From: Comamonadaceae bacterium
GTDB taxonomy: Bacteria > Pseudomonadota > Gammaproteobacteria > Burkholderiales > Burkholderiaceae_C
Length of the DNA stretch: 64,000 bases
Assembly (NCBI GenBank): GCA_947478725.1
Contig: CANJWZ010000009.1
Span: forward strand, 1-64,000
Reading direction: 5' to 3'
Positions within the stretch are counted from its first letter, which is position 1. Each line of letters begins with the position of its first letter. Below are positions 27,872 to 37,064 of the stretch, in pieces. The notes beneath the pieces are model-generated. The model had not been told where the DNA came from. It saw only the letters and a list, made by a program, of their open reading frames with translations, and made no database searches. The translations under genes and the position numbers were made by a program.

Positions 27872-28918
27872 ATGAAGCAACTCCACATCGGTATTGCAGG
27901 GGCGGGCTTGGCCGGTCGCTTGTTGGCCTGGCGGCTGGCTTTGGCGGGCTGTCGGGTGAGCTTGTTCGACGCCAAGCGCCGTGATGCGCTGGACACCGCG
28001 TCGCAAACCGCCGCCGCCATGCTGTCGCCGCTGGCCGAGCTGGCGGTGTCTGACGATGCGGTGTTTGAGCTGGGTCAGCGCTCTTTGGCTTTGTGGCCAC
28101 AGTATTTGGCGCAGCTGGCCAGCCCGGTGTATTTCAGGCAAGACGGCACCATCGTGGTGGCGCATGCGCAAGACGGCGCGTCGCTGGAACACTTCAGCCG
28201 CCTGCTGCACCACAAGCTGCCTGAAAGCTCTAAGGCTCAAGTGCAACAGCTAGATGCCGCAGCACTGGCGCAAGTCGAACCTACTTTGGCCGGGCGTTTT
28301 CATGGCGGCCTGTACCTGGCAGGCGAAGGCCAGTTGGCCAATGACCAGTTGATGGACGCGCTGGCGTTGGAACTGGACCGCTTGGGCGTGGCCTGGCACG
28401 AGGGGCAAATGGTGACGCATATTGAAGCGCAGGCCATCGTTTGCGCCGATCAGGCACATGCCGCAGACCTGACGGTAGATGCACGCGGCACCGGCAGCAA
28501 GACGGCTTTGCCGCATTTGCGGGGGGTGCGCGGTGAGGTGTTGCGCGTCGAATGCAAAAGCGTGACCCTGAAGCGCCCGGTGCGCCTGATGCACCCGCGC
28601 TACCAGTTGTATGTGGCGCCGCGCCCAAATGGTGAATTTGTGGTCGGCGCGACCGAGCTCGAATCTGAAGACACCGGCCCCGTGACCGTGCGCTCGGTAC
28701 TAGAGCTGGCCAGTGCGCTGCACAGTTTGCATCCGGCCTTTGGCGAGGCGCGTATTTTGCGCCTGTCGGCAGCGCTGCGCCCTGCGCTGGATGACCATCG
28801 CCCCAGCATCGAACGGCGTGATGGTGTCTGGCATATCAACGGTCTGTACCGGCACGGCTATTTGTGCGCGCCTGCGCTGGTCGATGATTTGGTAGGAAAA
28901 TTGCGCCATGATGATTGA
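27872..28918 (+). CDS. thiO: FAD-dependent glycine oxidase ThiO-like
   Basis: The 348-residue DAO-family flavoprotein begins with the dinucleotide motif IGIAGAGLAGRLLAWRL. It has the DAO-like SQTAAAMLSPLAEL segment, and a C-terminal NGLYRHGYLCAPAL FAD-contact block. ThiO oxidises glycine to iminoglycine for thiazole formation, replacing ThiH in aerobes. The position between thiC and thiS supports this over other amino-acid oxidases. ATG 27872 follows the thiC stop by one base; its end overlaps thiS by 11 bases. Confidence 0.9.
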   Translation: MKQLHIGIAGAGLAGRLLAWRLALAGCRVSLFDAKRRDALDTASQTAAAMLSPLAELAVSDDAVFELGQRSLALWPQYLAQLASPVYFRQDGTIVVAHAQDGASLEHFSRLLHHKLPESSKAQVQQLDAAALAQVEPTLAGRFHGGLYLAGEGQLANDQLMDALALELDRLGVAWHEGQMVTHIEAQAIVCADQAHAADLTVDARGTGSKTALPHLRGVRGEVLRVECKSVTLKRPVRLMHPRYQLYVAPRPNGEFVVGATELESEDTGPVTVRSVLELASALHSLHPAFGEARILRLSAALRPALDDHRPSIERRDGVWHINGLYRHGYLCAPALVDDLVGKLRHDD

Positions 28919-29114
28919 ACTTTCACTGAACGGCGAGCGCGCAGCGGTAGAGGCAACAACGCTGCAAGCCCTGCTGCTGGCGCGCGGCTACACGCTTGAA
29001 TCAGCCTTTGCCTGCGCCATCAACAACTGCTTTGTGCCGCGCCCGCAATGGCCTAGCCGCATGCTGGTCAACGGCGATCGTATCGACATCGTCACCCCCA
29101 TCACAGGCGGTTAA
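28908..29114 (+). CDS. thiS: Sulfur carrier protein ThiS
   Basis: The 68-residue ubiquitin-fold protein ends in the required Gly-Gly (TPITGG). Adenylation and thiocarboxylation of that terminus deliver sulfur to ThiG for thiazole synthesis. LNGERAAVEATTLQALL and MLVNGDRIDIVTPITGG are typical. It overlaps the end of thiO. No ThiF adenylyltransferase is in the window, so a MoeB/ThiF homologue elsewhere is expected. Confidence 0.95.
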   Translation: MMIELSLNGERAAVEATTLQALLLARGYTLESAFACAINNCFVPRPQWPSRMLVNGDRIDIVTPITGG

Positions 29115-29120
29115 AAATAT

Positions 29121-29216
29121 GAAACACCCCCTCCGGGTGCTCACTGCGTGGAGCACCAACCCCCCTTGCGGGGGGCGACGCATTCGGCATGGCAAAGCCA
29201 GTGCCATGGCGTCTGC
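29121..29216. repeat. GC-rich palindromic repeat between thiS and thiG
   Basis: The 131-base gap in an otherwise tightly packed operon contains CACCCCCTCCGGGTG, then CCCCCCTTGCGGGGGG followed by GACGCATTCGGCATGGC. It is related in style to the elements at 14781 and 37104, but belongs to a different subtype. As transcribed it would form strong hairpins inside the thi mRNA and could affect thiG expression or mRNA stability. Confidence 0.6.
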
Positions 29217-29245
29217 CTGGATGACCATGCTTTGTAGGGACTGAT

Positions 29246-30037
29246 ATGACTATTTCGCCGTTTTCGATTGCGGACACAACGCTTTCAAGCCGCCTTTTCC
29301 TTGGCACATCCCACTATCCGTCGCCGCAAGTCTTGAGCGATGCCGTCAGCGCCAGCGGCACGCAGGTGCTGACGGTGGGCCTGCGACGCTTGCAACCTGA
29401 AAGCGGCGGCGGCAACAGCTTTTGGCAACGGGTGCAGGCGATGAAGACGCACATCTTGCCCAACACCGCAGGCTGCCACACCGCTGAGGAGGCCATCACG
29501 CTGGCGCAGATGGCGCGCGAGATTTTCGGCACCACCTGGATCAAGCTTGAAGTCATTGGTGACGACTACACCCTGCAACCCGACACGCATGCCACGCTTG
29601 AGGCCGCCACCGCCTTGACGAAAGAAGGCTTTGCCGTGTTTGCCTACACCACCGACGATTTGGTGATTGCGCAAAAGCTGCGTGACGCAGGCTGCGCGGC
29701 CATCATGCCGTGGGCCGCGCCGATTGGCACCGGCCGCGGGCCACTGAACCCCTATGCACTGGAGACCATGCGCCGCCGCCTGCCTGATGCGGTGCTGGTG
29801 GTCGATGCTGGCTTGGGTAGGCCGTCGCATGCCGCTGCCGTGATGGAGCTGGGCTTTGACGCGGTACTGCTGAACACAGCCGTCGCGCAGGCAGGCGACC
29901 CGGTACGCATGGCCAAAGCCTTTGCCGACGGCGTGGCAGCAGGCCGCGCGGCGTATGAATCAACCCCCATGCCAGAGCGTGCGGCGGCCCAAGCGTCTAC
30001 ACCCACGGTAGGCGTTCCTTTCTGGCACGCACCATGA
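29246..30037 (+). CDS. thiG: Thiazole synthase ThiG
   Basis: The 263-residue TIM-barrel enzyme condenses deoxyxylulose 5-phosphate, iminoglycine and ThiS thiocarboxylate into thiazole phosphate. The Schiff-base lysine lies in WIKLEVIGD (about residue 99), and the phosphate-binding segments are [15 protein letters not shown] and [13 protein letters not shown]. The early [12 protein letters not shown] and QVLTVGLRR blocks fit the family. It overlaps thiE by 4 bases. Confidence 0.96.
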   Translation: MTISPFSIADTTLSSRLFLGTSHYPSPQVLSDAVSASGTQVLTVGLRRLQPESGGGNSFWQRVQAMKTHILPNTAGCHTAEEAITLAQMAREIFGTTWIKLEVIGDDYTLQPDTHATLEAATALTKEGFAVFAYTTDDLVIAQKLRDAGCAAIMPWAAPIGTGRGPLNPYALETMRRRLPDAVLVVDAGLGRPSHAAAVMELGFDAVLLNTAVAQAGDPVRMAKAFADGVAAGRAAYESTPMPERAAAQASTPTVGVPFWHAP

Positions 30038-30678
30038 GGACACCTTTCACGCCTTTCACCCCCCTGGCCCACCCGATCGGCTTTTACCCGGTGGTGCCTA
30101 CCGCCGCATGGGTCGAACGCCTGCTGGGCTGGGGCGTGCGCACCATTCAGCTGCGCATCAAGGCGGCAGACCACACGCCTGCCAACATCGCTGTTGAAGT
30201 CAAAGCGGCTGTTGACGCAGGCAAAGCCGTACCCGGTGCACAAGTCTTCATCAACGACCATTGGCAACTGGCCATGTCTGCTGGCGCTTACGGCGTGCAC
30301 TTGGGCCAGGAAGACCTGGACAGCGCCGACATTGAAGCGCTGCGCCGTGCCGGCATTCGGCTGGGGCTGTCCACCCACACGCCAGAGGAGCTGGCGCGCG
30401 CCAAAGCCGTGCAGCCCAGCTACCTGGCCATCGGCCCGATTTACCCGACCACCCTGAAAGTCATGCCCTACGAGCCTGTGGGCCTGGCGCGCCTGGCGCT
30501 GTGGGCAAAGCAAGCGGCACCCTACCCCGTGGTCGCCATCGGCGGCATTTCTCTTGAGCGCATGCCGGGCGTACTGGCTTGCGGGGTAGACGGTGTGGCG
30601 GTGGTCAGCGCCGTGACCTTGGCGGCTGACCCGCAACAGGCGGCGCTGGACGGTCTGGCATTGACCCGAAAAAGCTAA
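30034..30678 (+). CDS. thiE: Thiamine phosphate synthase ThiE
   Basis: The 214-residue TIM barrel couples hydroxymethylpyrimidine diphosphate with thiazole phosphate. Visible blocks are [42 protein letters not shown] and [14 protein letters not shown], all typical of ThiE. It overlaps thiG by ATGA and is the last gene of the cluster. ThiD, which makes the pyrophosphate substrate, is not in the window. Confidence 0.95.
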   Translation: MRTPFTPFTPLAHPIGFYPVVPTAAWVERLLGWGVRTIQLRIKAADHTPANIAVEVKAAVDAGKAVPGAQVFINDHWQLAMSAGAYGVHLGQEDLDSADIEALRRAGIRLGLSTHTPEELARAKAVQPSYLAIGPIYPTTLKVMPYEPVGLARLALWAKQAAPYPVVAIGGISLERMPGVLACGVDGVAVVSAVTLAADPQQAALDGLALTRKS

Positions 30679-30713
30679 AGGCAGCTGTTTCAGGAGCGTA
30701 TCAGGCCTACAGA

Positions 30714-30756
30714 CCCATAAAGATATGGGCTAGCAGCTACGTTTTATGTAGCTGCT
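30714..30756. repeat. Two adjacent perfect hairpins in the convergent thiE-czcA gap
   Basis: CCCATA/TATGGG (30714-30729, loop AAGA) is followed by AGCAGCTAC/GTAGCTGCT (30732-30756, 7-base loop). The second one contains the last codons and stop of the efflux pump gene. There is no T-run, so they are not classical terminators, but they may block read-through between the convergent transcripts. Confidence 0.6.
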
Positions 30757-33700
30757 GCTGTTTCTTCTTCGGGCTCAACCTTCTTGTCTTTACCAAACCA
30801 CGACACATACAGCGCCGGCAGCACCACCAGCGTCAGCAGCGTGGCGGTGATCAGCCCGCCGATGATGACGATCGCCAGGGGGCGTTGGGTTTCAGAGCCG
30901 ATGTCGCGTGACAAGGCCATTGGCAACAGGCCCAGCGCTGCCAGCATGGCCGTCATCAACACGGTGCGCAGGCGCTGCATGGAGCCTTGCTTGACCGCCT
31001 CAAACACGCCGTGTCCCTCTGACTGAAGTTGCTGAAAGCCCGACAGCATCACCACCCCATTGAGCACGGCCTGGCCTGACAGCGCAATAAAGCCAATCGC
31101 CGCAGACACCGACAGCGGGATGGTGAAAATCCACAGCGCGACAAAGCCGCCTATCAAAGCCAGCGGGACATTGAGCAAAATCAGCGCCGCCATTTTGAAG
31201 GACTTGAAAGCGTCAAACAGCAGTACAAAAATAAGCAGCAGTGACAGCGGCACAACCACCGTCAGGCGCTGCATGGCGCGCTCCTGGTTTTCAAACTCGC
31301 CTGACCAGCCGATGGTGTAGCCTGGTGGCAGTTTGACGGTTTTCTCGACCCTGGCCTGCATGTCTTTGACGACCGAGCCCATGTCGCGGTCTTTGATGAA
31401 AATGCCAATCGCTGTAGCACGCCGGCCAGCCTCCCTGGCAATATTCATCGCGCCGCCCGTTTCACGAATGTCGGCCACGCTGCTCAGTTGCGCATAGCCG
31501 CCATCGGGTGTCGGGATCAATGTTTGGCCCAGGCTTGCCATGGTGCGTTTGGCTTCCGGCAGGCGCACCGCCACGGCAAATTTTCGTTCGCCTTCCCACA
31601 ACTGGGTGGCAGCCTTGCCTGCCAATGCTGCTTCAATCACGTCCTGAATGTCCTGCACGTTCAGGCCCAATCGCGCGGCGCGGTCGCGGTCAATGTCAAT
31701 CACCAGTTGCGGCAAGTCGCCTGCGCGATTGATCTCGGCCCGGTACACGCCACGCACTTGTTTGATTTCCCGCTCAATCTCTTCGGTGATGCGCTTGAGC
31801 TCGACCAAATCGTCGCCCGATACCTTGATGACGATCTGCCCGTCGATCTGCGAAATGGATTCAAGCACGTTGTCACGAATCGGTTGCGAGAAGGTCGGCT
31901 CCATGCCCGGCAGGGCAGAGACCACCTTGTCCATCTCGTCAATCAGTTGCGCTTTGGTCAAGCCCTTGCGCCAATCTTCTTCAGGTTTGATGTCTACAAA
32001 CACCTCGGCCATGCTGATGGTTTTAGGGTCCGTGCCGTCCTCGGGCTGGCCTGCCTTGGACACAGCTGTTCGCACCTCCGGTATTTTCAAAAGCGCCAAG
32101 CGCACGTTGCGCAAAATGCGCGCTGCCTCGTCGTTTGACACGCTTGATGGCAGGCGCACATTGACCCAGATCGTGCCCTCGTTCAGCTCCGGTAAAAACT
32201 CGGACCCCAAGCGGCTGGCCACCACCATGCTGAGGGCAAAAATACCCAGCGCAATGGCCACCACCATGCGGCGCTTGGTCAAGGCCCAGTTCAAGATCGG
32301 CGCATACACCCGCTTGCTGGCGGCCACCACCCGGTTGTCGCCGTGCGGCAGTTTTTTGCGCAGTATCCAGTAAGCCAGCAGCGGCACCAGCGTGAGCGAA
32401 AAAATCAGTGCGCCAATCAGCGCAGCCGTCACGCTCAGGGCCATCGGCTGAAAAATACGGCCCTCATGGCGCTGCAAGGCAAAAATCGGGATGTGCGCGG
32501 CAATGATGATGAGCATCGAGAACAGCGTTGGCCGGCCCACTTCGTTGGTCGCGTTGATGATGACGTGCTTGCGCTCGTCGTCGGTCATGGTCTCCTTGCG
32601 CTCTGCCAGGCGATGCAAAATGTTTTCAATCACGATCACTGCGCCGTCGACGATGATGCCAAAGTCCATCGCCCCCAGGCTGAGCAAGTTGGCTGGCACG
32701 CCCATGATTTTCAAACCCAAAAAGGTGGACAACAGCGCCAGCGGAATGATCACCACCACCGCCATGCTGGCCCGCACATTCGATAAAAACAGATACAAAA
32801 CCAGCGCCACGAGCAGCGCGCCTTCAAGCAGGTTTTTAAACACCGTGGTCAAGGTTTTACCCATCAGCCAGGTGCGGTCGTAGTAGGGCACGATTTGCAC
32901 GCCCTTGGGTAGAACACGATCATTGAGCTCAGCGATTTTTTCTTTCACGCCTTTGAGCACGACGCTTGGGTTTTCGCCTTTGCGCATGATGACGATACCG
33001 GTCACCACATCATCGTCCAGGTCTTGGCCCACCGTGCCCAGCCGGGCCAGCGCGCCAATGCTGACAGTGGCGATGTCGCGGATCAAAATGGGCGTGCCAT
33101 TTTTGCTGGCCACCACGATGCGTCCAATGTCGTCTGGCGAGCGAAGCAGACCAATGCCGCGAATCGCATACTGCTGCGCGCCCTGCGCCACGTAACTTCC
33201 GCCTGCGTTCGAATTGCCACGCCCCAGCGCGTCCAGCAAATTTTGAAAGGTCAGTTTGTAAGCGCGTAGTTTGTCCAGGTCTGGCTGCACCTCGTACTGT
33301 TTGATAAAGCCGCCCATCGCCACCACGTCAGCCACGCCAGGGACCTGGCGCAGCGCGCGCTCGACCACCCAGTCTTCCAGGGTGCGCAGCTCGGTGGTGG
33401 TTTTACCGTCGCCCTTGACGCGGTAGCGCATCACTTCGCCGACTGGCGTGGCGTTGGGGGCAATATTGGCCTCGACGCCCGTTGGCAAATCCACGCCGCG
33501 CAGCCGCTCACTGACCTGGGCGCGCGCTTGCAGAACGTCGGCTTTGTCGTCATAGGTGACAACGGTAAATGACAGACCAAATTGGGTGTGTGAAAAAACA
33601 CGAATCGAATTGGGCAGGCCCGACAAAGCAACTTCGATCGGCAGCGTGACCTGCTTTTCAACTTCTTCGGCCGCGCGGCCCGGGTACAGCGCAATCACGG

Positions 33701-33839
33701 TGACCTGCGTGTCTGTGACGTCGGGGAAAGCTTCTACCGACAGGTTTTTAAACGCAAAAACGCCCGCCATGACAAAGATCAGCGTGCCAAGGATGATGAA
33801 CACCGGCTGGTTCAGCGCGTAGGCAATCAGTTTTTTCAT
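30744..33839 (-). CDS. czcA: Heavy-metal efflux RND transporter, CzcA family
   Basis: The 1031-residue inner-membrane proton antiporter of the HME-RND family has 12 expected membrane segments and two large periplasmic loops. The TM4 motif DFGIIVDGAVIVIEN is the HME1-type signature (Co/Zn/Cd/Ni), unlike the HME4 copper/silver pumps. The N-terminus MKKLIAYALNQP and the periplasmic VEKQVTLPIEVALSGLP block are typical. It forms a tripartite pump with the adaptor and TolC-like protein encoded just upstream, overlapping the adaptor gene by 4 bases. The exact metal is not determined. Confidence 0.93.
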   Translation of the reverse strand: MKKLIAYALNQPVFIILGTLIFVMAGVFAFKNLSVEAFPDVTDTQVTVIALYPGRAAEEVEKQVTLPIEVALSGLPNSIRVFSHTQFGLSFTVVTYDDKADVLQARAQVSERLRGVDLPTGVEANIAPNATPVGEVMRYRVKGDGKTTTELRTLEDWVVERALRQVPGVADVVAMGGFIKQYEVQPDLDKLRAYKLTFQNLLDALGRGNSNAGGSYVAQGAQQYAIRGIGLLRSPDDIGRIVVASKNGTPILIRDIATVSIGALARLGTVGQDLDDDVVTGIVIMRKGENPSVVLKGVKEKIAELNDRVLPKGVQIVPYYDRTWLMGKTLTTVFKNLLEGALLVALVLYLFLSNVRASMAVVVIIPLALLSTFLGLKIMGVPANLLSLGAMDFGIIVDGAVIVIENILHRLAERKETMTDDERKHVIINATNEVGRPTLFSMLIIIAAHIPIFALQRHEGRIFQPMALSVTAALIGALIFSLTLVPLLAYWILRKKLPHGDNRVVAASKRVYAPILNWALTKRRMVVAIALGIFALSMVVASRLGSEFLPELNEGTIWVNVRLPSSVSNDEAARILRNVRLALLKIPEVRTAVSKAGQPEDGTDPKTISMAEVFVDIKPEEDWRKGLTKAQLIDEMDKVVSALPGMEPTFSQPIRDNVLESISQIDGQIVIKVSGDDLVELKRITEEIEREIKQVRGVYRAEINRAGDLPQLVIDIDRDRAARLGLNVQDIQDVIEAALAGKAATQLWEGERKFAVAVRLPEAKRTMASLGQTLIPTPDGGYAQLSSVADIRETGGAMNIAREAGRRATAIGIFIKDRDMGSVVKDMQARVEKTVKLPPGYTIGWSGEFENQERAMQRLTVVVPLSLLLIFVLLFDAFKSFKMAALILLNVPLALIGGFVALWIFTIPLSVSAAIGFIALSGQAVLNGVVMLSGFQQLQSEGHGVFEAVKQGSMQRLRTVLMTAMLAALGLLPMALSRDIGSETQRPLAIVIIGGLITATLLTLVVLPALYVSWFGKDKKVEPEEETAAAT

Positions 33840-35005
33840 GGCTTGGCCTGGGCTGGTCGGGCGTCACTTTGTGCAATGCGGAACTCGCGCACCAGCAGCA
33901 GCATGTTTTCACTCACCACCTGATCGCCAGCGCTAAGCCCTTGAGACACCACAGTCTCTTTCGGGCCCTGGTAGCTGATGGTGATGTCGCGTGACTCAAA
34001 AACCCCTGCTGAGGTTTGCACCATCACCGTGTGTTTGGTGCCCAGCAGTGACACCGCCTGCGACGGAATCACCACGCCATTGCCCAGCTGCCGTTCAATC
34101 CGCGCCGTGGCCAGCATCTCGGCTTTCAGCAAACGGTTCGGGTTGGCCACCACGCCGCGCACCTTGATGGTGCGGGTTGCCGGGTCAATAAAGTCTGCTA
34201 CGGCCGTGACCTTGCCATCAAACTTTTGCCCGCCCAGGCTGGGGATCACCAGCTCAAAGGCTGAGCCTATTTTGAGCGTGCCGATCTCGCTCTCACGCGC
34301 ATCAATTTGCACCCACAGCGAGGTCGGGTCGGTCACCACAAACAGCGCTGGAACACCAGGGCCGGACTGGTCGGGCCGCACCTCCTGGCCCGGGTTCAAG
34401 TTGCGCTCCACCACGGTGCCGTGGATGCTGGCGATCAAGGCCAACTGCTGATTCACGTTGCCAGACCCGCCACCATACAAATTGGTGCGGGCTTGCGAGC
34501 GCTGAGTTTCGGCTTGGGTACGGGCCGCGTCAAACTCGGCTTGGTCCAAATCCTTGCGCGCAATGATGCCGGCCTCAAACAGTTCACGCTGGCGTTGCAA
34601 GGACTTTTGGCTCAATTGCGCTTCGGCTTTTGCCTTGGCGGTGTCGGCCTGCGCCATGCCAAAGTCTGGCGAGGCGAGTTGTGCAAGAAGTGCGCCGCTT
34701 TTGACGGGTTGGCCCACGTCGGCCTTGATGGCCATCACGCGGCCAGCAAAGGCAGGGTAAATGCGCTGGGTGCGCTCTTCGTTCCAGACCAGCCTGGCGG
34801 GCAGCTCAACCGTGATCGCTTTGCCCGGTGCTGCTGTAGCCATGCCCAGCAGCGCCAGCTGCGGGTGGCCGGGCGCAAAGCGCAGTTGGCCGCCCTGCAA
34901 GATGGGGGTCGGCGCTCCGGGCGCAGGTGCAGGGGCTTCAGTGCAGGCGCTGAGGGTGGCGAGCAGTAAAAGGCTGGCTGCAGAAAGAAAGGTGGAGTGG
35001 TTCAC
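33836..35005 (-). CDS. czcB: RND efflux periplasmic adaptor (CzcB-type membrane fusion lipoprotein)
   Basis: The 389-residue lipoprotein (lipobox LSAC, Cys about residue 21) has a lipoyl/barrel-sandwich domain (AFAGRVMAIKADVGQPVKSG), an alpha-hairpin rich in Ala/Gln/Lys (about residues 115-165), and beta-barrel and membrane-proximal domains. It joins the pump to the outer-membrane channel. Unlike some CzcB proteins I see no His-rich metal-binding N-terminus. It lies 31 bases downstream of the TolC-like gene and overlaps czcA. Confidence 0.9.
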   Translation of the reverse strand: MNHSTFLSAASLLLLATLSACTEAPAPAPGAPTPILQGGQLRFAPGHPQLALLGMATAAPGKAITVELPARLVWNEERTQRIYPAFAGRVMAIKADVGQPVKSGALLAQLASPDFGMAQADTAKAKAEAQLSQKSLQRQRELFEAGIIARKDLDQAEFDAARTQAETQRSQARTNLYGGGSGNVNQQLALIASIHGTVVERNLNPGQEVRPDQSGPGVPALFVVTDPTSLWVQIDARESEIGTLKIGSAFELVIPSLGGQKFDGKVTAVADFIDPATRTIKVRGVVANPNRLLKAEMLATARIERQLGNGVVIPSQAVSLLGTKHTVMVQTSAGVFESRDITISYQGPKETVVSQGLSAGDQVVSENMLLLVREFRIAQSDARPAQAKP

Positions 35006-35036
35006 GGTGTTTTATTCAAAAGGATGGTGTCGAGTC

Positions 35037-36308
35037 TCAAGGCTGGCGAAGCTGCCAGGCCAATGCCGCCTTGGCGTGGTCAGTGCGCGCGCTCAAAGCT
35101 TCAATCAAGATGCTGCGCAGCGTGCGGCGTGCGTCAATCAGTTCAGTCAATGACATCGCGCCTTTGCTGTAGGCCAGCTCTGCCATCTCGGCGACCTTGC
35201 GGGCGCGCGGCAAGATGGTGAGCTCGTAGCTCAGCGCTCTGGCGGCAGCGCCCTGGCGATCTTGCTGCAAGCGTTGAAAGTCGGCAGTGGCCGTGCGGCG
35301 GGTTTTTTCTAGCGCGTCTTCGGCCTGATTCACTTGCGCCTGGGCACGCGCTATTTCGCCCTGATAGTTGTAGCTGCCCAAAAAGCCATTGAGCGGTACT
35401 TGCGCCCGAAACTCCAGCTGCCGCGTCGATGTGCCGGGGAAATGGTCAAAGGAAGTACCGACCGTGATGTCGCGTGTTTTTTGGGCTGATGCAACATCGA
35501 GCACGGCCCGCGCAGCTTCAACCCGCTGCACCGCAGCACGCACATCGGCACGTGACTCGACCGAGGGGTAAAACGTTTCTTGCGGCACCGATTCCAGAGC
35601 CTGGCGGGTGGGCCAGTCGGCCTGCGCCTGCAACTGGCCTATGCCGGTATAGCCGGTCAGTTGGGCCAGCAGCAGCGCGGCGCGCTGGCGGTCAAACTGG
35701 GCGGTCGCCAGGTCTGTGCTGGCGCGCTGGGCTTCAATTTCAGTGCGCGCGGCGTCCTGCGCGGCCAGGTCGCCGGCCTGCACGCGGCGGGCAGCGGTGG
35801 CGGCCAGTTGCGCAGCGCTGCGAGCAATCTGGCCGACCTGCTCAATGCGCTCCTGCGCTGCCAACAGGTCAAAGTAAGCCGATGCGGTGGTGATTTGCTG
35901 CTGCACCTTGATGTCTTCGATGTCTTCTTGTGCGGCGCTGGCCAGGCGCTGGGCGGCCTGGGTGCGCAGCTCGCGCTTGTTGCCACGCTCATAGGTCCAG
36001 TCCAGACCGATGGCTTTGTCGATGCGCTTGTCACGAATCAAATTGCCGCCGCCAATGCCGTTTTGCAAATCGATGGACGCCGTTTTGGCCGACAGCACGG
36101 GCGTGGGCGCACGGTCAGCCGCGGTGATGTCGCCCTGAGCGCCCGCCAGCGCACGGCGGGCCAGTGACACGTCCAGATTGTTTTGCGCCGCCTGCAAGGC
36201 TTGGGACAGCGAGATGTTGCTGGTCACCGGCGGCACGCTTTGCGCGGCGGCCGGCAGCCAGCAGCTGACGGCCAAGCCGGTTGCCAAAAATAATTGTCGT
36301 ATGCTCAT
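35037..36308 (-). CDS. czcC: TolC-family outer-membrane efflux channel (CzcC-type)
   Basis: The 423-residue protein has a signal peptide (cleavage after PAAAQS, about residue 24) and two OEP repeats with long coiled-coil helices rich in Ala/Gln/Arg. The terminal TELIDARRTLRSILIEAL block is characteristic. It forms the trimeric outer-membrane exit duct of the pump. It is the first gene of czcCBA and diverges from the response-regulator gene with a 66-base shared upstream region, where the regulator probably binds. Confidence 0.9.
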   Translation of the reverse strand: MSIRQLFLATGLAVSCWLPAAAQSVPPVTSNISLSQALQAAQNNLDVSLARRALAGAQGDITAADRAPTPVLSAKTASIDLQNGIGGGNLIRDKRIDKAIGLDWTYERGNKRELRTQAAQRLASAAQEDIEDIKVQQQITTASAYFDLLAAQERIEQVGQIARSAAQLAATAARRVQAGDLAAQDAARTEIEAQRASTDLATAQFDRQRAALLLAQLTGYTGIGQLQAQADWPTRQALESVPQETFYPSVESRADVRAAVQRVEAARAVLDVASAQKTRDITVGTSFDHFPGTSTRQLEFRAQVPLNGFLGSYNYQGEIARAQAQVNQAEDALEKTRRTATADFQRLQQDRQGAAARALSYELTILPRARKVAEMAELAYSKGAMSLTELIDARRTLRSILIEALSARTDHAKAALAWQLRQP

Positions 36309-36374
36309 ACGGCGGTTGTAACTCGCGGTGACTGACCCGCACCTGACTTAGCGCTTGTCCGTAGATCCACTCCC

Positions 36375-37064
36375 ATGAAAATCCTGCTGGTTGAAGACGA
36401 TGCCGTTTTGCGTGAGGTGATGCTGCGCAGCCTGAGCGATGCGGGGCACCGCGTCGACATTGCCGCCAGCATCGACGACGCCCGCCACTGGTGGCGCGTG
36501 CAGACCTACGACTCGGTACTGCTGGACCTGAATTTGCCTGTGACCACTGCTGCGCCAAAACAGGGCAGCGGCCTGAGCCTGCTGCGCGAGGCCAGAAGCA
36601 GAGGTGACCGCACCCCCGTGCTGGTGCTCACGGCACGCGGCCGACTTGAGGAACGCATTGCCGGGCTGGATGCGGGTGCCGACGACTACATGGGCAAGCC
36701 GTTTGACCTGGCCGAGGTCGAGGCGCGTTTGCGCGCACTGGTGCGCCGCGCCCAGGGCACCGACGACCAAGTGACGCTGGGGCTGCTGCTACTGGACAGA
36801 AAAGCCCGGCGCTTTTACCTGGACAAGCAGCCTTGGGATTTGCCCGCGCGTGAATTTGAAGTGCTCTGGGAGCTGATGACACCCCCTGGCCGGGTCGTCA
36901 GCAAACGCGTTTTGTCTGACAAGCTCAGCGAAACCGACGAGGCGCTGGGCGACAACGCGCTGGAGGCTTTTATCTCCAGGCTGCGCAAAAAACTGCTGGG
37001 CAGTGGTGCAAGCATTCGCACCCTGCGCGGCATTGGTTATGTGCTGGAGGAAAGCGCCGCATGA
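36375..37064 (+). CDS. OmpR/PhoB-family response regulator
   Basis: The 229-residue protein has a receiver domain (residues 1-120) with acidic pocket VEDD, the phosphoacceptor Asp in SVLLDLNLP, LTARG and the Lys in MGKPF. A winged-helix DNA-binding domain follows (residues about 135-225, LPAREFEVLWELMTPPGRVVSK; IRTLRGIGYVLE). After the phosphorylation site there is an unusual short insertion (VTTAAPKQGSG) relative to typical members. It is divergent from czcCBA and overlaps the kinase gene by ATGA, so it likely controls the efflux operon (CzcR-like). Confidence 0.93.
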   Translation: MKILLVEDDAVLREVMLRSLSDAGHRVDIAASIDDARHWWRVQTYDSVLLDLNLPVTTAAPKQGSGLSLLREARSRGDRTPVLVLTARGRLEERIAGLDAGADDYMGKPFDLAEVEARLRALVRRAQGTDDQVTLGLLLLDRKARRFYLDKQPWDLPAREFEVLWELMTPPGRVVSKRVLSDKLSETDEALGDNALEAFISRLRKKLLGSGASIRTLRGIGYVLEESAA

